From: a virus
IMG/VR virus record: IMGVR_UViG_3300050011_000100
Coordinates: 1-28,498 of that record
DNA: 28,498 nt
Strand: one strand, 5' to 3'
Shown: positions 13,896 to 20,258 of the stretch, in pieces
Layout of the letters: each line of letters starts with the position of its first letter
Position numbering within the stretch: the first letter of the stretch is position 1
Position numbers and translations under genes: made by a program
The notes under the pieces: model-generated
The model's database searches: none
Told to the model about the DNA's origin: nothing
What the model saw: only the letters and a program-made list of their open reading frames with translations

Positions 13896-15272
13896 ATGTC
13901 CGAGATCCGCGAGGCGCTTACCGCCGCGGGCGCCAGTCCGTTCGTCCCGAAGCTCATCGATCCGACGCTGGTGGAGTACCAGCGCCGGTTCGCGCCGTGG
14001 TGCCGGGCGATCCCGACGAAGAAGACGAACAGCACCCAGTACTTCTTCAACACCCGCACGGTGGTCGTGTCCGGCGGGGCGGTGCCCGACGGCGGCGCCC
14101 GCACCGTCTCCACCAGCACCTACCAGCAGGGCAGCTTCACGATGGCCCACATCCAGGCCGTCGGCAGTGTCACCGGGTACGCGCAGGCGGTCACCACCGA
14201 CCTCGTTGACCTGCGTGCCACTGAAATCAACGGGGCCATCAAGGGCTACTACTGGGACATCGAGACGTTCTGCGGGTGGGGCAACGCGGCGTCGACCCTG
14301 AACCAGGCTCAGCCCCAGTTCGACGGGCTCGACACCCAGATCCAGCAGTTCACGGGCGGGACGCAGAACACGATCGACTACGCGGGCCGGTCGCTGTCCC
14401 TGTCGACGCTCGACGAGCTCGCGGTGCTGGTGTCGGGGAACGCCGCCGAGGTGGTGTACAACCCGGGGTGGATGTACGTCATGTCGGTCAGCTCAGAGGC
14501 GCGGATCGCGCAGCTCCTGACCGCGCAGCAGCGGTACAACAGCGTGGAGATCGCCGCCGGCCTGGTCGTGGCCACGTACAAGAACATCCCGCTCGTGCCG
14601 TCGTCGTTCCTCAGCACGCTGGGGTACCAGATGGGCACGGTCACGGCGGCGACCGCCACGACCGGGGGCACCCTCCCGGCGTCGACCACCTACCGGTACG
14701 TGGTGTCGGCCGTCATCGCCCGGCAGGGCGAGATCCTGCCCTCGGTGGAGGTGTCGCAGGCCACCGGCGGCAGCACGTCGACCAACACGGTCACCCTGTC
14801 GTTCTCCCAGCCGGGCGGGCAGGACGGGCTCGGCCCGCAGCTGTACAAGGTGTACCGGTCGCCGGCGAACGGGGTCCCCGGGTCCGAAACCTTCTTGGGC
14901 TACGTCGACTCCACGGTCGGGCTCGCGTCCGACCAGGTGACGCCGATCCTCGCCACCCAGATCGTCGACACCGGCACTGCGCTCGTCCCGCAGGCCAGCG
15001 GCCCCATCGTTCCGAGCATCCTCCCGGTGCAGTACTACAGCACCAACGCGGCCATGCTGCCGCCGGGAGCCGGTCAGGAGAACATCTACCTGATGTCCCG
15101 CGACCCGGGCAACATCGTCCGGCCGTTCGTTCGCGAGGCGCTTCCGCTAGATGTGTTTCCAACCACTTCGTCCCCGGATAGCATGCCATTCGCCATAATG
15201 GGGGATACGTGCTTGGCGGTGCGAACGCCCAAGTTTGTCGGACGTGCGTACCGTGTGGCGGTAGCGGTCTAG
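13896..15272 (+). CDS. Major capsid protein with an inserted Ig/FN3-like domain
   Basis: This is the shell protein, 458 residues, called by place (after protease-scaffold, before connector), strong ribosome site (AGAGGAG) and pattern. The N-arm is helical (MSEIREALTAAGASPFVPKL). Regions like YFFNTRT, STYQQGSFTMAHIQAVGSVT and DLRATEINGAIKGYYWDIET read as HK97-fold E-loop and spine. Residues about 246-345 are Thr/Ser-rich and beta-like (TYRYVVSAVIARQGEILPSV, QLYKVYRSPANG), consistent with an FN3/Ig-like surface insertion. The last 44 codons (from 15138) switch to A/T-ending codons (16 of 44 against 4 of 44 in the preceding block, hand count) although the protein stays sensible. This suggests replacement of the 3' end next to the HNH gene. 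Confidence 0.85.
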   Translation: MSEIREALTAAGASPFVPKLIDPTLVEYQRRFAPWCRAIPTKKTNSTQYFFNTRTVVVSGGAVPDGGARTVSTSTYQQGSFTMAHIQAVGSVTGYAQAVTTDLVDLRATEINGAIKGYYWDIETFCGWGNAASTLNQAQPQFDGLDTQIQQFTGGTQNTIDYAGRSLSLSTLDELAVLVSGNAAEVVYNPGWMYVMSVSSEARIAQLLTAQQRYNSVEIAAGLVVATYKNIPLVPSSFLSTLGYQMGTVTAATATTGGTLPASTTYRYVVSAVIARQGEILPSVEVSQATGGSTSTNTVTLSFSQPGGQDGLGPQLYKVYRSPANGVPGSETFLGYVDSTVGLASDQVTPILATQIVDTGTALVPQASGPIVPSILPVQYYSTNAAMLPPGAGQENIYLMSRDPGNIVRPFVREALPLDVFPTTSSPDSMPFAIMGDTCLAVRTPKFVGRAYRVAVAV

Positions 15273-15322
15273 TTGTCCGTTTCAGTCTGGCGGGTCAGCC
15301 GGAGACTTCACGCACTGATCCG

Positions 15323-15328
15323 CTAGAC
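15323..15328 (+). promoter_or_regulatory. Possible -10 element (TAGACT) for the HNH gene
   Basis: TAGACT is a typical actinobacterial -10 hexamer. It lies just after the capsid stop and 13 bases ahead of the hairpin at 15341. No good -35 is found 17-18 bases upstream, so the call is weak. Confidence 0.35.
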
Positions 15329-15340
15329 TGTTCGCATAAG

Positions 15341-15372
15341 GTTCCGGAGGGTGCTAGAACACCCCCCGGAAC
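15341..15372 (+). terminator. Hairpin between capsid and HNH genes (terminator or leader structure)
   Basis: A 13-base stem with one A/C mismatch pairs GTTCCGGAGGGTG (15341-15353) with CACCCCCCGGAAC (15360-15372); the loop is CTAGAA. No T-tract follows, so it may be a transcription-processing or leader hairpin rather than a strong terminator. It is part of the 131-base gap after the capsid gene. Confidence 0.5.
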
Positions 15373-15403
15373 GGACATCATCGATCTGATTGGGCAGACC
15401 GAC

Positions 15404-16021
15404 ATGGACGATCGTACGCTCGCGCTGTTCATGAGCAAAGTGGAGATACAGCCGGACGGCTGCTGGCGCTGGACCGGCCACATCAAGAAAGACGGCTACG
15501 GAGCCTTCTACATCGACGGCGCGAACCGCCTCGCGCACCGCGTGGCTTACGAGCACTTCATCGGCCCGATCCCGGACGGCCTTGAACTGGACCACCTGTG
15601 TCACACCAGGAGTTCGGGATGTGCTGGCGGCAAGACCGACTTGCATCGGCGGTGCGTCAACGCCATCCGTGATCTTGAGCCGGTAACGGGCATAGAGAAC
15701 ATCCGCCGGGGTGCGGCGCTCATCACCCACTGCCCGCAGAATCACGAGTACACGCCCGAGAACACGTACTGGGCGCCGAACGGCGGCCGGGAATGCCGCG
15801 AGTGCCGCGCGGAAACCGCACGCCGTTGGGTGGCGGAGCATAACCCGGGCGTCCTTCACGGCACCGAGACCCACTGCCCGCAGAACCACCCGTATTCGGG
15901 CGACAACCTGTACATCATCCCGTCAACGGGCGGGCGGGTGTGCCGGATTTGCAAGCGCGAGCAGGGCCGCGAGTGGATGCGTGCCAAGCGCGCTGCGGCC
16001 AAGGCGGCTCGAATCGCATGA
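15404..16021 (+). CDS. HNH endonuclease with two C-terminal zinc modules (putative homing endonuclease)
   Basis: This is a 205-residue free-standing HNH protein. Residues 17-104 follow the phage HNH_3 pattern: DGCWRWTG, AHRVAYEHFIGPIPDGLELD then H64 (LDHLC), Cys73/Cys84 and CVN (Asn86) before LEPVTGIENIRRG. Where relatives have a His before LEPV, this one has Asp90 (RDLEPV), so the third catalytic/metal position is altered. Two zinc modules follow: HCPQNH...GGRECREC (109-134) and HCPQNH...GGRVCRIC (157-183). The end is basic. The ATG at 15404 is chosen by homology of the start; Met10 at 15431 is an alternative, and no good ribosome site is visible. It lies right after the capsid gene, a classic homing site. 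Confidence 0.88.
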   Translation: MDDRTLALFMSKVEIQPDGCWRWTGHIKKDGYGAFYIDGANRLAHRVAYEHFIGPIPDGLELDHLCHTRSSGCAGGKTDLHRRCVNAIRDLEPVTGIENIRRGAALITHCPQNHEYTPENTYWAPNGGRECRECRAETARRWVAEHNPGVLHGTETHCPQNHPYSGDNLYIIPSTGGRVCRICKREQGREWMRAKRAAAKAARIA

Positions 16022-16042
16022 CCTAGACGAAGGAGACCGCCC

Positions 16043-16453
16043 ATGTGGGTCCGTAAAGAGTCCGGCGGCACTACCGTCAACTGGCAGCGTGTCCCGTACG
16101 AGTGGCCGGATGACGGCTCGGTGATCGAGGTCCCGCCGGAGTTCGGTGCCGAACTGCTGGGCATCCGTGGCGGCGGGTTCTCCGAGGTCCCCGAGCCTGA
16201 GCAGCCGGAGGCCATCACCGAGCCGGGGCCGTCCGGGGAGATCACCGAACCGGGACCGGTCGCGACAGTCACCGAGGGCGAGGGCTCGCAGGAGCCGGGG
16301 GAAGGCGGCGCCGCCGGCCCGGATGGTTCCGAGGACGACGGTGGCGGCGGCGACCCGGACGGCGATCCTGCCGCCGAGGGTGACGTCAAGCCGGAGACCG
16401 TCAAGGCTGCCCGTAACGGCCGCGCCAAGGCCAAGGACGCCCCGGAAGCCTGA
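16043..16453 (+). CDS. Small acidic head protein candidate
   Basis: This 136-residue protein has a short folded start (MWVRKESGGTTVNWQRVPYE then WPDDGSVIEVPPEFGAELLG), followed by a long Glu/Pro/Gly/Asp-rich low-complexity region and a basic end (KAARNGRAKAKDAPEA). The site AAGGAGA lies 10 bases before the ATG. The gene order (capsid, small acidic, connector) is common in actinophages, where this protein is of unknown role. The gene at 20633 has the same plan: folded start and disordered charged tail. Confidence 0.7.
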   Translation: MWVRKESGGTTVNWQRVPYEWPDDGSVIEVPPEFGAELLGIRGGGFSEVPEPEQPEAITEPGPSGEITEPGPVATVTEGEGSQEPGEGGAAGPDGSEDDGGGGDPDGDPAAEGDVKPETVKAARNGRAKAKDAPEA

Positions 16454-16464
16454 CGCCCCCAGTT

Positions 16465-16499
16465 CCCCCGTTACCCGCCCTGCCTGACGCGAACGGGGG
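16465..16499 (+). other. Inverted repeat ahead of the connector gene
   Basis: CCCCCGTT (16465-16472) and AACGGGGG (16492-16499) form a perfect 8-bp stem with a 19-base loop, ending 5 bases before the GTG at 16505. The right arm includes the G-run that would act as ribosome site. There is no T-tract. Translational control is possible. Confidence 0.4.
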
Positions 16500-16504
16500 C
16501 CGAC

Positions 16505-17167
16505 GTGGCAGACAGCCCCATCCCCCTATGCTCCGTGGCGGCCTTCACCGAGTCAGCCTTCGGCGACCTGGTGAAAGACTTTTCAGACCAGGCCAAATCC
16601 GATCTCACCATCGAGGCCACCCGCATCTGCGAGGGCGAGGCGGGGAACCGGCGCCTTGCCCCGTTCACGGTCACCGAAACAACAAGAGCGGACGGGATCG
16701 ACCCGGATGAGTACCCGCCGGGTGCGAGCATGCCGATGCCGATCCAGGGTACTGTCGGGTGGTCGCAGGCTCTGGCGATGGGCGGCAACGACCTTGTGCG
16801 GCACTGCTGGGTGTCGCAGTTCCCGCCCCGCTACCCGGACCTGTGGGCGTACTCGGGCGTGTCGGTCACAGTGGTCCGGTCGTATGCGGGCACGGAGACG
16901 CTCAGCCAGTCGCAGGTCCTGAACGGTCCGGACAACCTGGGTCACCTGTGGTTCCAGATCGGCACCCTCGTGCCTATCGGGTCGCGGATCGCGGTCACCT
17001 ATTCGGGCGGGTACACGGTGGCGATCCCCGCTGATCTTGTGCGGGCATGCAAGCTGGTGTGCGCGTGGCTGGCGATCGGGGAACTTAACCCGGGGACCAC
17101 CGACCACAACCCGGACAAGCTGTATACGGATGCGCTGATGATCCTCGCGAACTACCAGCGGTCCTGA
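16505..17167 (+). CDS. Head-tail connector (adaptor) protein
   Basis: This 220-residue protein starts at a GTG after a G-rich run. An N-terminal helical part (SAFGDLVKDFSDQAKSDLTI then EATRICEGEAGNRRL) resembles HK97 gp6/SPP1 gp15-type adaptors, which bind under the portal. It carries a central beta-rich insertion (about 65-165: VSVTVVRSYAGTETLSQSQV) and a closing helical part (PADLVRACKLVCAWLAIGEL) ending near YTDALMILANYQRS. Place after capsid genes and before tail genes supports the role. The family name is by analogy, not certain. Confidence 0.75.
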   Translation: MADSPIPLCSVAAFTESAFGDLVKDFSDQAKSDLTIEATRICEGEAGNRRLAPFTVTETTRADGIDPDEYPPGASMPMPIQGTVGWSQALAMGGNDLVRHCWVSQFPPRYPDLWAYSGVSVTVVRSYAGTETLSQSQVLNGPDNLGHLWFQIGTLVPIGSRIAVTYSGGYTVAIPADLVRACKLVCAWLAIGELNPGTTDHNPDKLYTDALMILANYQRS

Positions 17168-17781
17168 CCGTGGCACGGGCACGGCGGGCGCGGCGGAACA
17201 AGAAGGTGCGGTTCCGTTCCCACCGGGGCGCCGGGCACTCGAAAGTGTTCCGGGCTCATAAGGCGGCGGTTACCCGGCGGGTGTTCGGCGCCCACCTGAA
17301 ACGGGCGCTGAAAGCACGGCGGGTCAAGGCGGCGCGACCGTGGAAAGCACCGAAGCCGGCGGCGTACAAGGGGATCGGGACGAGGAACCCGTTCCCGGTG
17401 CACGCGAAAGCGAAGGCGTTCAAGGCCGCGGGGCGGAACGGGCACGCGATGCGGGCCGTCAAGCGGAAGAAAGCGGCGAAATACCGGAAGGCTTAGCCGG
17501 GCGGGTCCTAACCAGCCCTGGAGTACCGCCACCTGCTCGGGACTCAGTTCCTTGCCGCCTGCGGTGACGTGATCGAACTCGATCGCCGGATCGGATTCGC
17601 CGCAGCCGTCCAAGTCCGGGCCGCGTCCCGGCTGCGGGTCTGCGTCGGCCCGGAAGACGAGCCTGCCGTCCTCAACCGACCACTCGCCCCTCAATGTCAC
17701 GGTGAACCGGCAGTGGCCGCAGACGGCTAGCGGGTTCTCGATTTCCAGCGTCGCGTGACGCTCGGGCAGTTTCGTGCTCAC
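17152..17781 (-). CDS. Last gene of the antisense operon; C-terminal half is antisense to the basic protein gene
   Basis: The frame starts at a GTG (17781) with GAAGGA 8 bases upstream. The first about 90 residues look natural: ERHATLEIENPLAVCGHCRF, VTLRGEWSVEDGRLVF, AIEFDHVTAGGKELSPEQVA and VLQGW, with one CGHC motif and beta character. After about residue 92 it becomes Arg/Pro-rich and merely mirrors the plus-strand basic gene. One base shift near 17510 would end the protein at a TAG (17508-17510) right beside the plus-strand stop, like the other convergent junctions here. So the real gene is probably 17508-17781, with a frameshift or natural readthrough. The function is unknown. Confidence 0.5.
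   Translation of the reverse strand: MSTKLPERHATLEIENPLAVCGHCRFTVTLRGEWSVEDGRLVFRADADPQPGRGPDLDGCGESDPAIEFDHVTAGGKELSPEQVAVLQGWLGPARLSLPVFRRFLPLDGPHRVPVPPRGLERLRFRVHRERVPRPDPLVRRRLRCFPRSRRLDPPCFQRPFQVGAEHPPGNRRLMSPEHFRVPGAPVGTEPHLLVPPRPPCPCHGQDRW
17170..17496 (+). CDS. Small, very basic protein
   Basis: This 108-residue protein is rich in Arg, Lys and Ala throughout (MARARRARRNKKVRFRSHRG ... KRKKAAKYRKA), with few acidic residues. It starts at a GTG two bases after the connector stop and uses the preferred CGG/AAG/GCG codons, which supports it over the antisense frame. It could bind DNA or RNA, or neutralise charge at the head-tail joint. No family is recognised. The convergent minus-strand frame 17152-17781 runs through it. 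Confidence 0.7.
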   Translation: MARARRARRNKKVRFRSHRGAGHSKVFRAHKAAVTRRVFGAHLKRALKARRVKAARPWKAPKPAAYKGIGTRNPFPVHAKAKAFKAAGRNGHAMRAVKRKKAAKYRKA

Positions 17782-17795
17782 GGTTCAATCCTTCG

Positions 17796-18092
17796 CTAGA
17801 TGATGCTGGACAGCGGGAACGGCGGGTAGGGCATCGGCGGAACGGCGTAGGTCTCCGGCCGCCACGGCGAGCGGGGCGGTTCCAGGTCGAAGTCGAACGG
17901 CGGCAGCGGGAAGACAGGCGGCAGCACGCGGGGCACCCGCTTGAACGTGCATGTCGGGCATGACTGTCCGACAGCGGGGCCTCTCATCGGAGGCCACGGC
18001 GGCTCCCATGCTGGCAGCAGCTTGCGGATGGTGAATGCCGGGCCCCATGTGGCACCGAGCGTGTGGACGTACGGCCCGATTGGCTCGATCAT
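17796..18092 (-). CDS. Pro-rich small protein of the antisense operon
   Basis: This 98-residue protein starts at the ATG at 18092, inside the ATGA overlap (18089-18092) with the gene before it; a GTG nine bases upstream is an alternative. It has a folded start (IEPIGPYVHTLGATWGPAFT), a CPTC motif and then a Pro/Phe-rich tail (PPVFPLPPFDFDLEPP ... PMPYPPFPLSS). No family is recognised. It is 14 bases from the next gene. Confidence 0.65.
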   Translation of the reverse strand: MIEPIGPYVHTLGATWGPAFTIRKLLPAWEPPWPPMRGPAVGQSCPTCTFKRVPRVLPPVFPLPPFDFDLEPPRSPWRPETYAVPPMPYPPFPLSSII

Positions 18093-18367
18093 GTCGTCCA
18101 CTGCGCCATCATCTCTTCGCTTGCCTGCTTGGCGCGGTCGCTGACGAGCATGTCGAACAGGTCCGCTTCGGGGATCGACTCGTACGGCCCTACCGCGCCC
18201 ACCCAGACGATCCGGCCGAGCAGCCCGAACCTGTGGAACTGGTACCTGACCTGAGTCCCGCCCGGCAGGTCCGCGAAGACCAGGCCGGGCCCCAGAAGCG
18301 CGGCGGCCACCTTGAAATCGCCGCCCTTTAGCGGGCCGTCCATGTAGAGCGGATGTACGTCCCTCAT
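18089..18367 (-). CDS. Small beta-rich protein of the antisense operon
   Basis: This 92-residue protein starts at the ATG at 18367, in an ATGA overlap with the preceding gene and with GAGGAGG upstream. The first two thirds are strands and turns (DFKVAAALLGPGLVFADLPG, TQVRYQFHRFGLLGRIVWVG) and the end is a helix (EADLFDMLVSDRAKQASEEM). The product looks like a compact folded protein. No family is recognised. Confidence 0.65.
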   Translation of the reverse strand: MRDVHPLYMDGPLKGGDFKVAAALLGPGLVFADLPGGTQVRYQFHRFGLLGRIVWVGAVGPYESIPEADLFDMLVSDRAKQASEEMMAQWTT

Positions 18368-18675
18368 CGCTTCCTCCTCTTTACTCGCGCCCGCTGTCTC
18401 CTGTGGTACTCGCCGAGACGAAGGCGGGGCTTCCGCCGGGCGTACCAGTTGATCACGGTCACCGGCCCGGCCGATTCGAACGTCACCGGCAGTTCTTCCC
18501 CATCAGGGCCGTGTGCGGTAATCCGGTAGCCGTACGACCCGTGCCGCCAGTAGTTCCACAGCACCGGCCAGAGCGGGGTGCCGAAGTCCTCGCAGATCGC
18601 CAGCGGCTCACCGGGCCGGTACTCGGGGATGGTCCGGTATCCGGGGATGTGATGGGGCGCAAGCGTCGCGGTCAT
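18364..18675 (-). CDS. Small basic protein of the antisense operon
   Basis: This 103-residue protein starts at the ATG at 18675, overlapping the stop before it by ATGA (18672-18675); the longer open frame upstream is antisense shadow. It holds an aromatic centre (TPLWPVLWNYWRHGSYGYRI), strands (LPVTFESAGPVTVINWY) and a strongly basic C-terminus (RRQRARVKRRKR). The end suggests nucleic-acid contact. No family is recognised. Confidence 0.65.
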   Translation of the reverse strand: MTATLAPHHIPGYRTIPEYRPGEPLAICEDFGTPLWPVLWNYWRHGSYGYRITAHGPDGEELPVTFESAGPVTVINWYARRKPRLRLGEYHRRQRARVKRRKR

Positions 18676-19115
18676 GTCCACGGCTTCCATGCCTGCCTGT
18701 AGTCCGGGTGTGCGTCCCAGATCGCGGCCATGTCGCGAAGCTCCGGGCAGTCGCTCATCTTCTCCGTCACCGGATCGTCGCAGTAACCCTCTGTCCCGCA
18801 GCCCGCGCATGCTTGGGCCCGGTAACTTGGGGTCCCGCCTACAGGGCGGTGCCGTTCGAGGACCCGCCGCTTGGCCGCGACTTCGCGGAGCGCGCGCGCC
18901 GGGTCGTAGCGGGCGATGTGGTCGGCATCCGGGCGCCCCCAGACTCCGCCGCCCTCGTGGCCAGGGCCGGCGACTATGCCAATCCCGCGCAGGATGTGCC
19001 AGCCTCCGTCGCCGTCTTCCCGGCCGACTGCCCATGGCCCGATCGTCGCGGCGTTCGCCGCTGCCTCGTCCTCGTCGAGCCGCGCCCCGATGAACGCCAC
19101 GAGGTCATCGCTCAT
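18672..19115 (-). CDS. DUF6221-like protein (second copy)
   Basis: This 147-residue protein starts at the ATG at 19115 (ATGA overlap with the first copy). It has the DUF6221 layout: MSDDLVAFIGARLDEDEAAA start helix, a glycine-rich middle with HIARYDPARALREVAAKRRV (the family core helix), a Cys-rich stretch (CAGCGTEGYC) and a C-terminal segment (LRDMAAIWDAHPDYRQAWKP). The family occurs in actinobacteria and their phages; its function is unknown to me. It shares the plan with the gene before it, a tandem paralog pair. Confidence 0.8.
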   Translation of the reverse strand: MSDDLVAFIGARLDEDEAAANAATIGPWAVGREDGDGGWHILRGIGIVAGPGHEGGGVWGRPDADHIARYDPARALREVAAKRRVLERHRPVGGTPSYRAQACAGCGTEGYCDDPVTEKMSDCPELRDMAAIWDAHPDYRQAWKPWT

Positions 19116-19513
19116 GCCGACCACCCTTCCTGCCATCCGTCACGGTGCCGGTAACCGGAAGCGAGCAGGCGCACCGCGAGCCGAAGCCCCGACCATTGCC
19201 GCTGCCGTTCGCATTCCGGCCCGAGCATGAGAACCACGTCGTTCTCGCGAGCCTCGTACTCGTCGAGCAGCCGGAGTTTCGCGTCGCAGTCCGCGATCTT
19301 GTCACGCGGGTCATGGATGACGATGTGGGCGGCCTGATGCTCATCCGGAGCGCCCTCATCGTAAACGACCGGCCCCCCGAGGCTTGAGATCGCGCCCGGG
19401 TAGTGCTGAGGGTCGTCCTGCTTCCACTGGGAGCCCTCGCGTGCCGCTAGTTCTGCCGCCGCCTTGTCCGCCTCAACCTGCGCGCGAAGCCATGCGGTCA
19501 TGTCGCCGGTCAC
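19112..19513 (-). CDS. DUF6221-like protein (first copy)
   Basis: This 133-residue protein starts at the ATG at 19513, overlapping the previous stop by 4 bases. MTGDMTAWLRAQVEADKAAA is the family's opening helix; HIVIHDPRDKIADCDAKLRL then LDEYEA is the core; a closing helical part (LRLAVRLLASGYRHRDGWQE) follows. Compared with the second copy, the Cys-rich loop is missing and the middle is shorter. The two copies likely diverged after duplication or were captured separately. Confidence 0.78.
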   Translation of the reverse strand: MTGDMTAWLRAQVEADKAAAELAAREGSQWKQDDPQHYPGAISSLGGPVVYDEGAPDEHQAAHIVIHDPRDKIADCDAKLRLLDEYEARENDVVLMLGPECERQRQWSGLRLAVRLLASGYRHRDGWQEGWSA

Positions 19514-19722
19514 GCCAGTGCCTCGCTTACCCGCTTCATCGCCGGGTCGCTGTCCACGTCGAAGTGCCGTGCGTACCCGTAGACGGCGGCCAGGTCCTCG
19601 CGGTTGACGGTCACGGTCGTACTCGACGCCGACGACGGGGCATCGGGTGGCTGTCCGGCATCCATCGCGGGCCGCATCAAGGTTGCCGGTACCTGCTCCG
19701 GCCTGATCTCGCTCATTTCCAT
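19510..19722 (-). CDS. First gene of the antisense operon, small hypothetical protein
   Basis: This 70-residue protein starts at the ATG at 19722 (an ATG at 19716 is also possible). After a Pro/Ser-rich start comes TVTVNREDLAAVYGYARHFD, then DPAMKRVSEAL. This short helical pattern recurs in actinophage hypothetical proteins. On the minus strand GATACT lies 7 bases before the ATG with no ribosome site, compatible with a leaderless start for the whole seven-gene operon. The plus-strand tail gene begins 33 bases away, divergently. Confidence 0.65.
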   Translation of the reverse strand: MEMSEIRPEQVPATLMRPAMDAGQPPDAPSSASSTTVTVNREDLAAVYGYARHFDVDSDPAMKRVSEALA

Positions 19723-19754
19723 GCCTGCCAGTATCCCGCTACCGGGGGTGACGA

Positions 19755-20258
19755 GTGCCTGCCTACACCGGCATCTCCACAGTAGAGACCCGCGAGACGG
19801 CATGGCTCACCACGGCCGACGCCCTGCCGGCCCTGCTGACCGCCGACGGCGGCCCGTGGGACAACATCCAGGCCTTCTGGACCCGAACCCCCGCAACCCA
19901 GCAGACAACGATCTACGTCATGTCACTGAACCTCGACGACGAGCGGACCTCAAGCCAGCGGATCATGCCGCACTACCAGATCACCCTTGAGTGGCACTGG
20001 CCGATCCGGCAGACATCATCCCCGGTCGCCGAGGGCGAGCAGCAGGCGATGAAGAACGCCAGCGACCTGCTGATACAGCGGGTACGCGGCCCGCTCGGCG
20101 ACAAAACCCACGGCGGCCGGTTCCTGTCCGCCGGGGAAGCCCCGAGGTTCCCGGGCCCGCACTGGTCAATGGAACCGCCGTGGGTGACGATCCCGCAGGA
20201 CAAGGAACTACGCGGAACCCTCGTCTACTACGCCGACGACAACGAGGTAAACGGCTAG
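19755..20258 (+). CDS. Tail terminator / tail completion protein candidate
   Basis: This 167-residue protein starts at a GTG (19755) behind GGGGGTGACGA. It reads as a small alpha-beta protein with strands (TTIYVMSLNLDDERTSSQRI, HYQITLEWHWPIRQ), a helix (AEGEQQAMKNASDLLIQRVR) and closing strands (RGTLVYYADD), the general pattern of phage tail terminator proteins that cap the tail tube. Position between connector and tail tube genes fits. The family cannot be confirmed by eye. Its TAG shares CTAG with the convergent gene that follows. Confidence 0.65.
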   Translation: MPAYTGISTVETRETAWLTTADALPALLTADGGPWDNIQAFWTRTPATQQTTIYVMSLNLDDERTSSQRIMPHYQITLEWHWPIRQTSSPVAEGEQQAMKNASDLLIQRVRGPLGDKTHGGRFLSAGEAPRFPGPHWSMEPPWVTIPQDKELRGTLVYYADDNEVNG

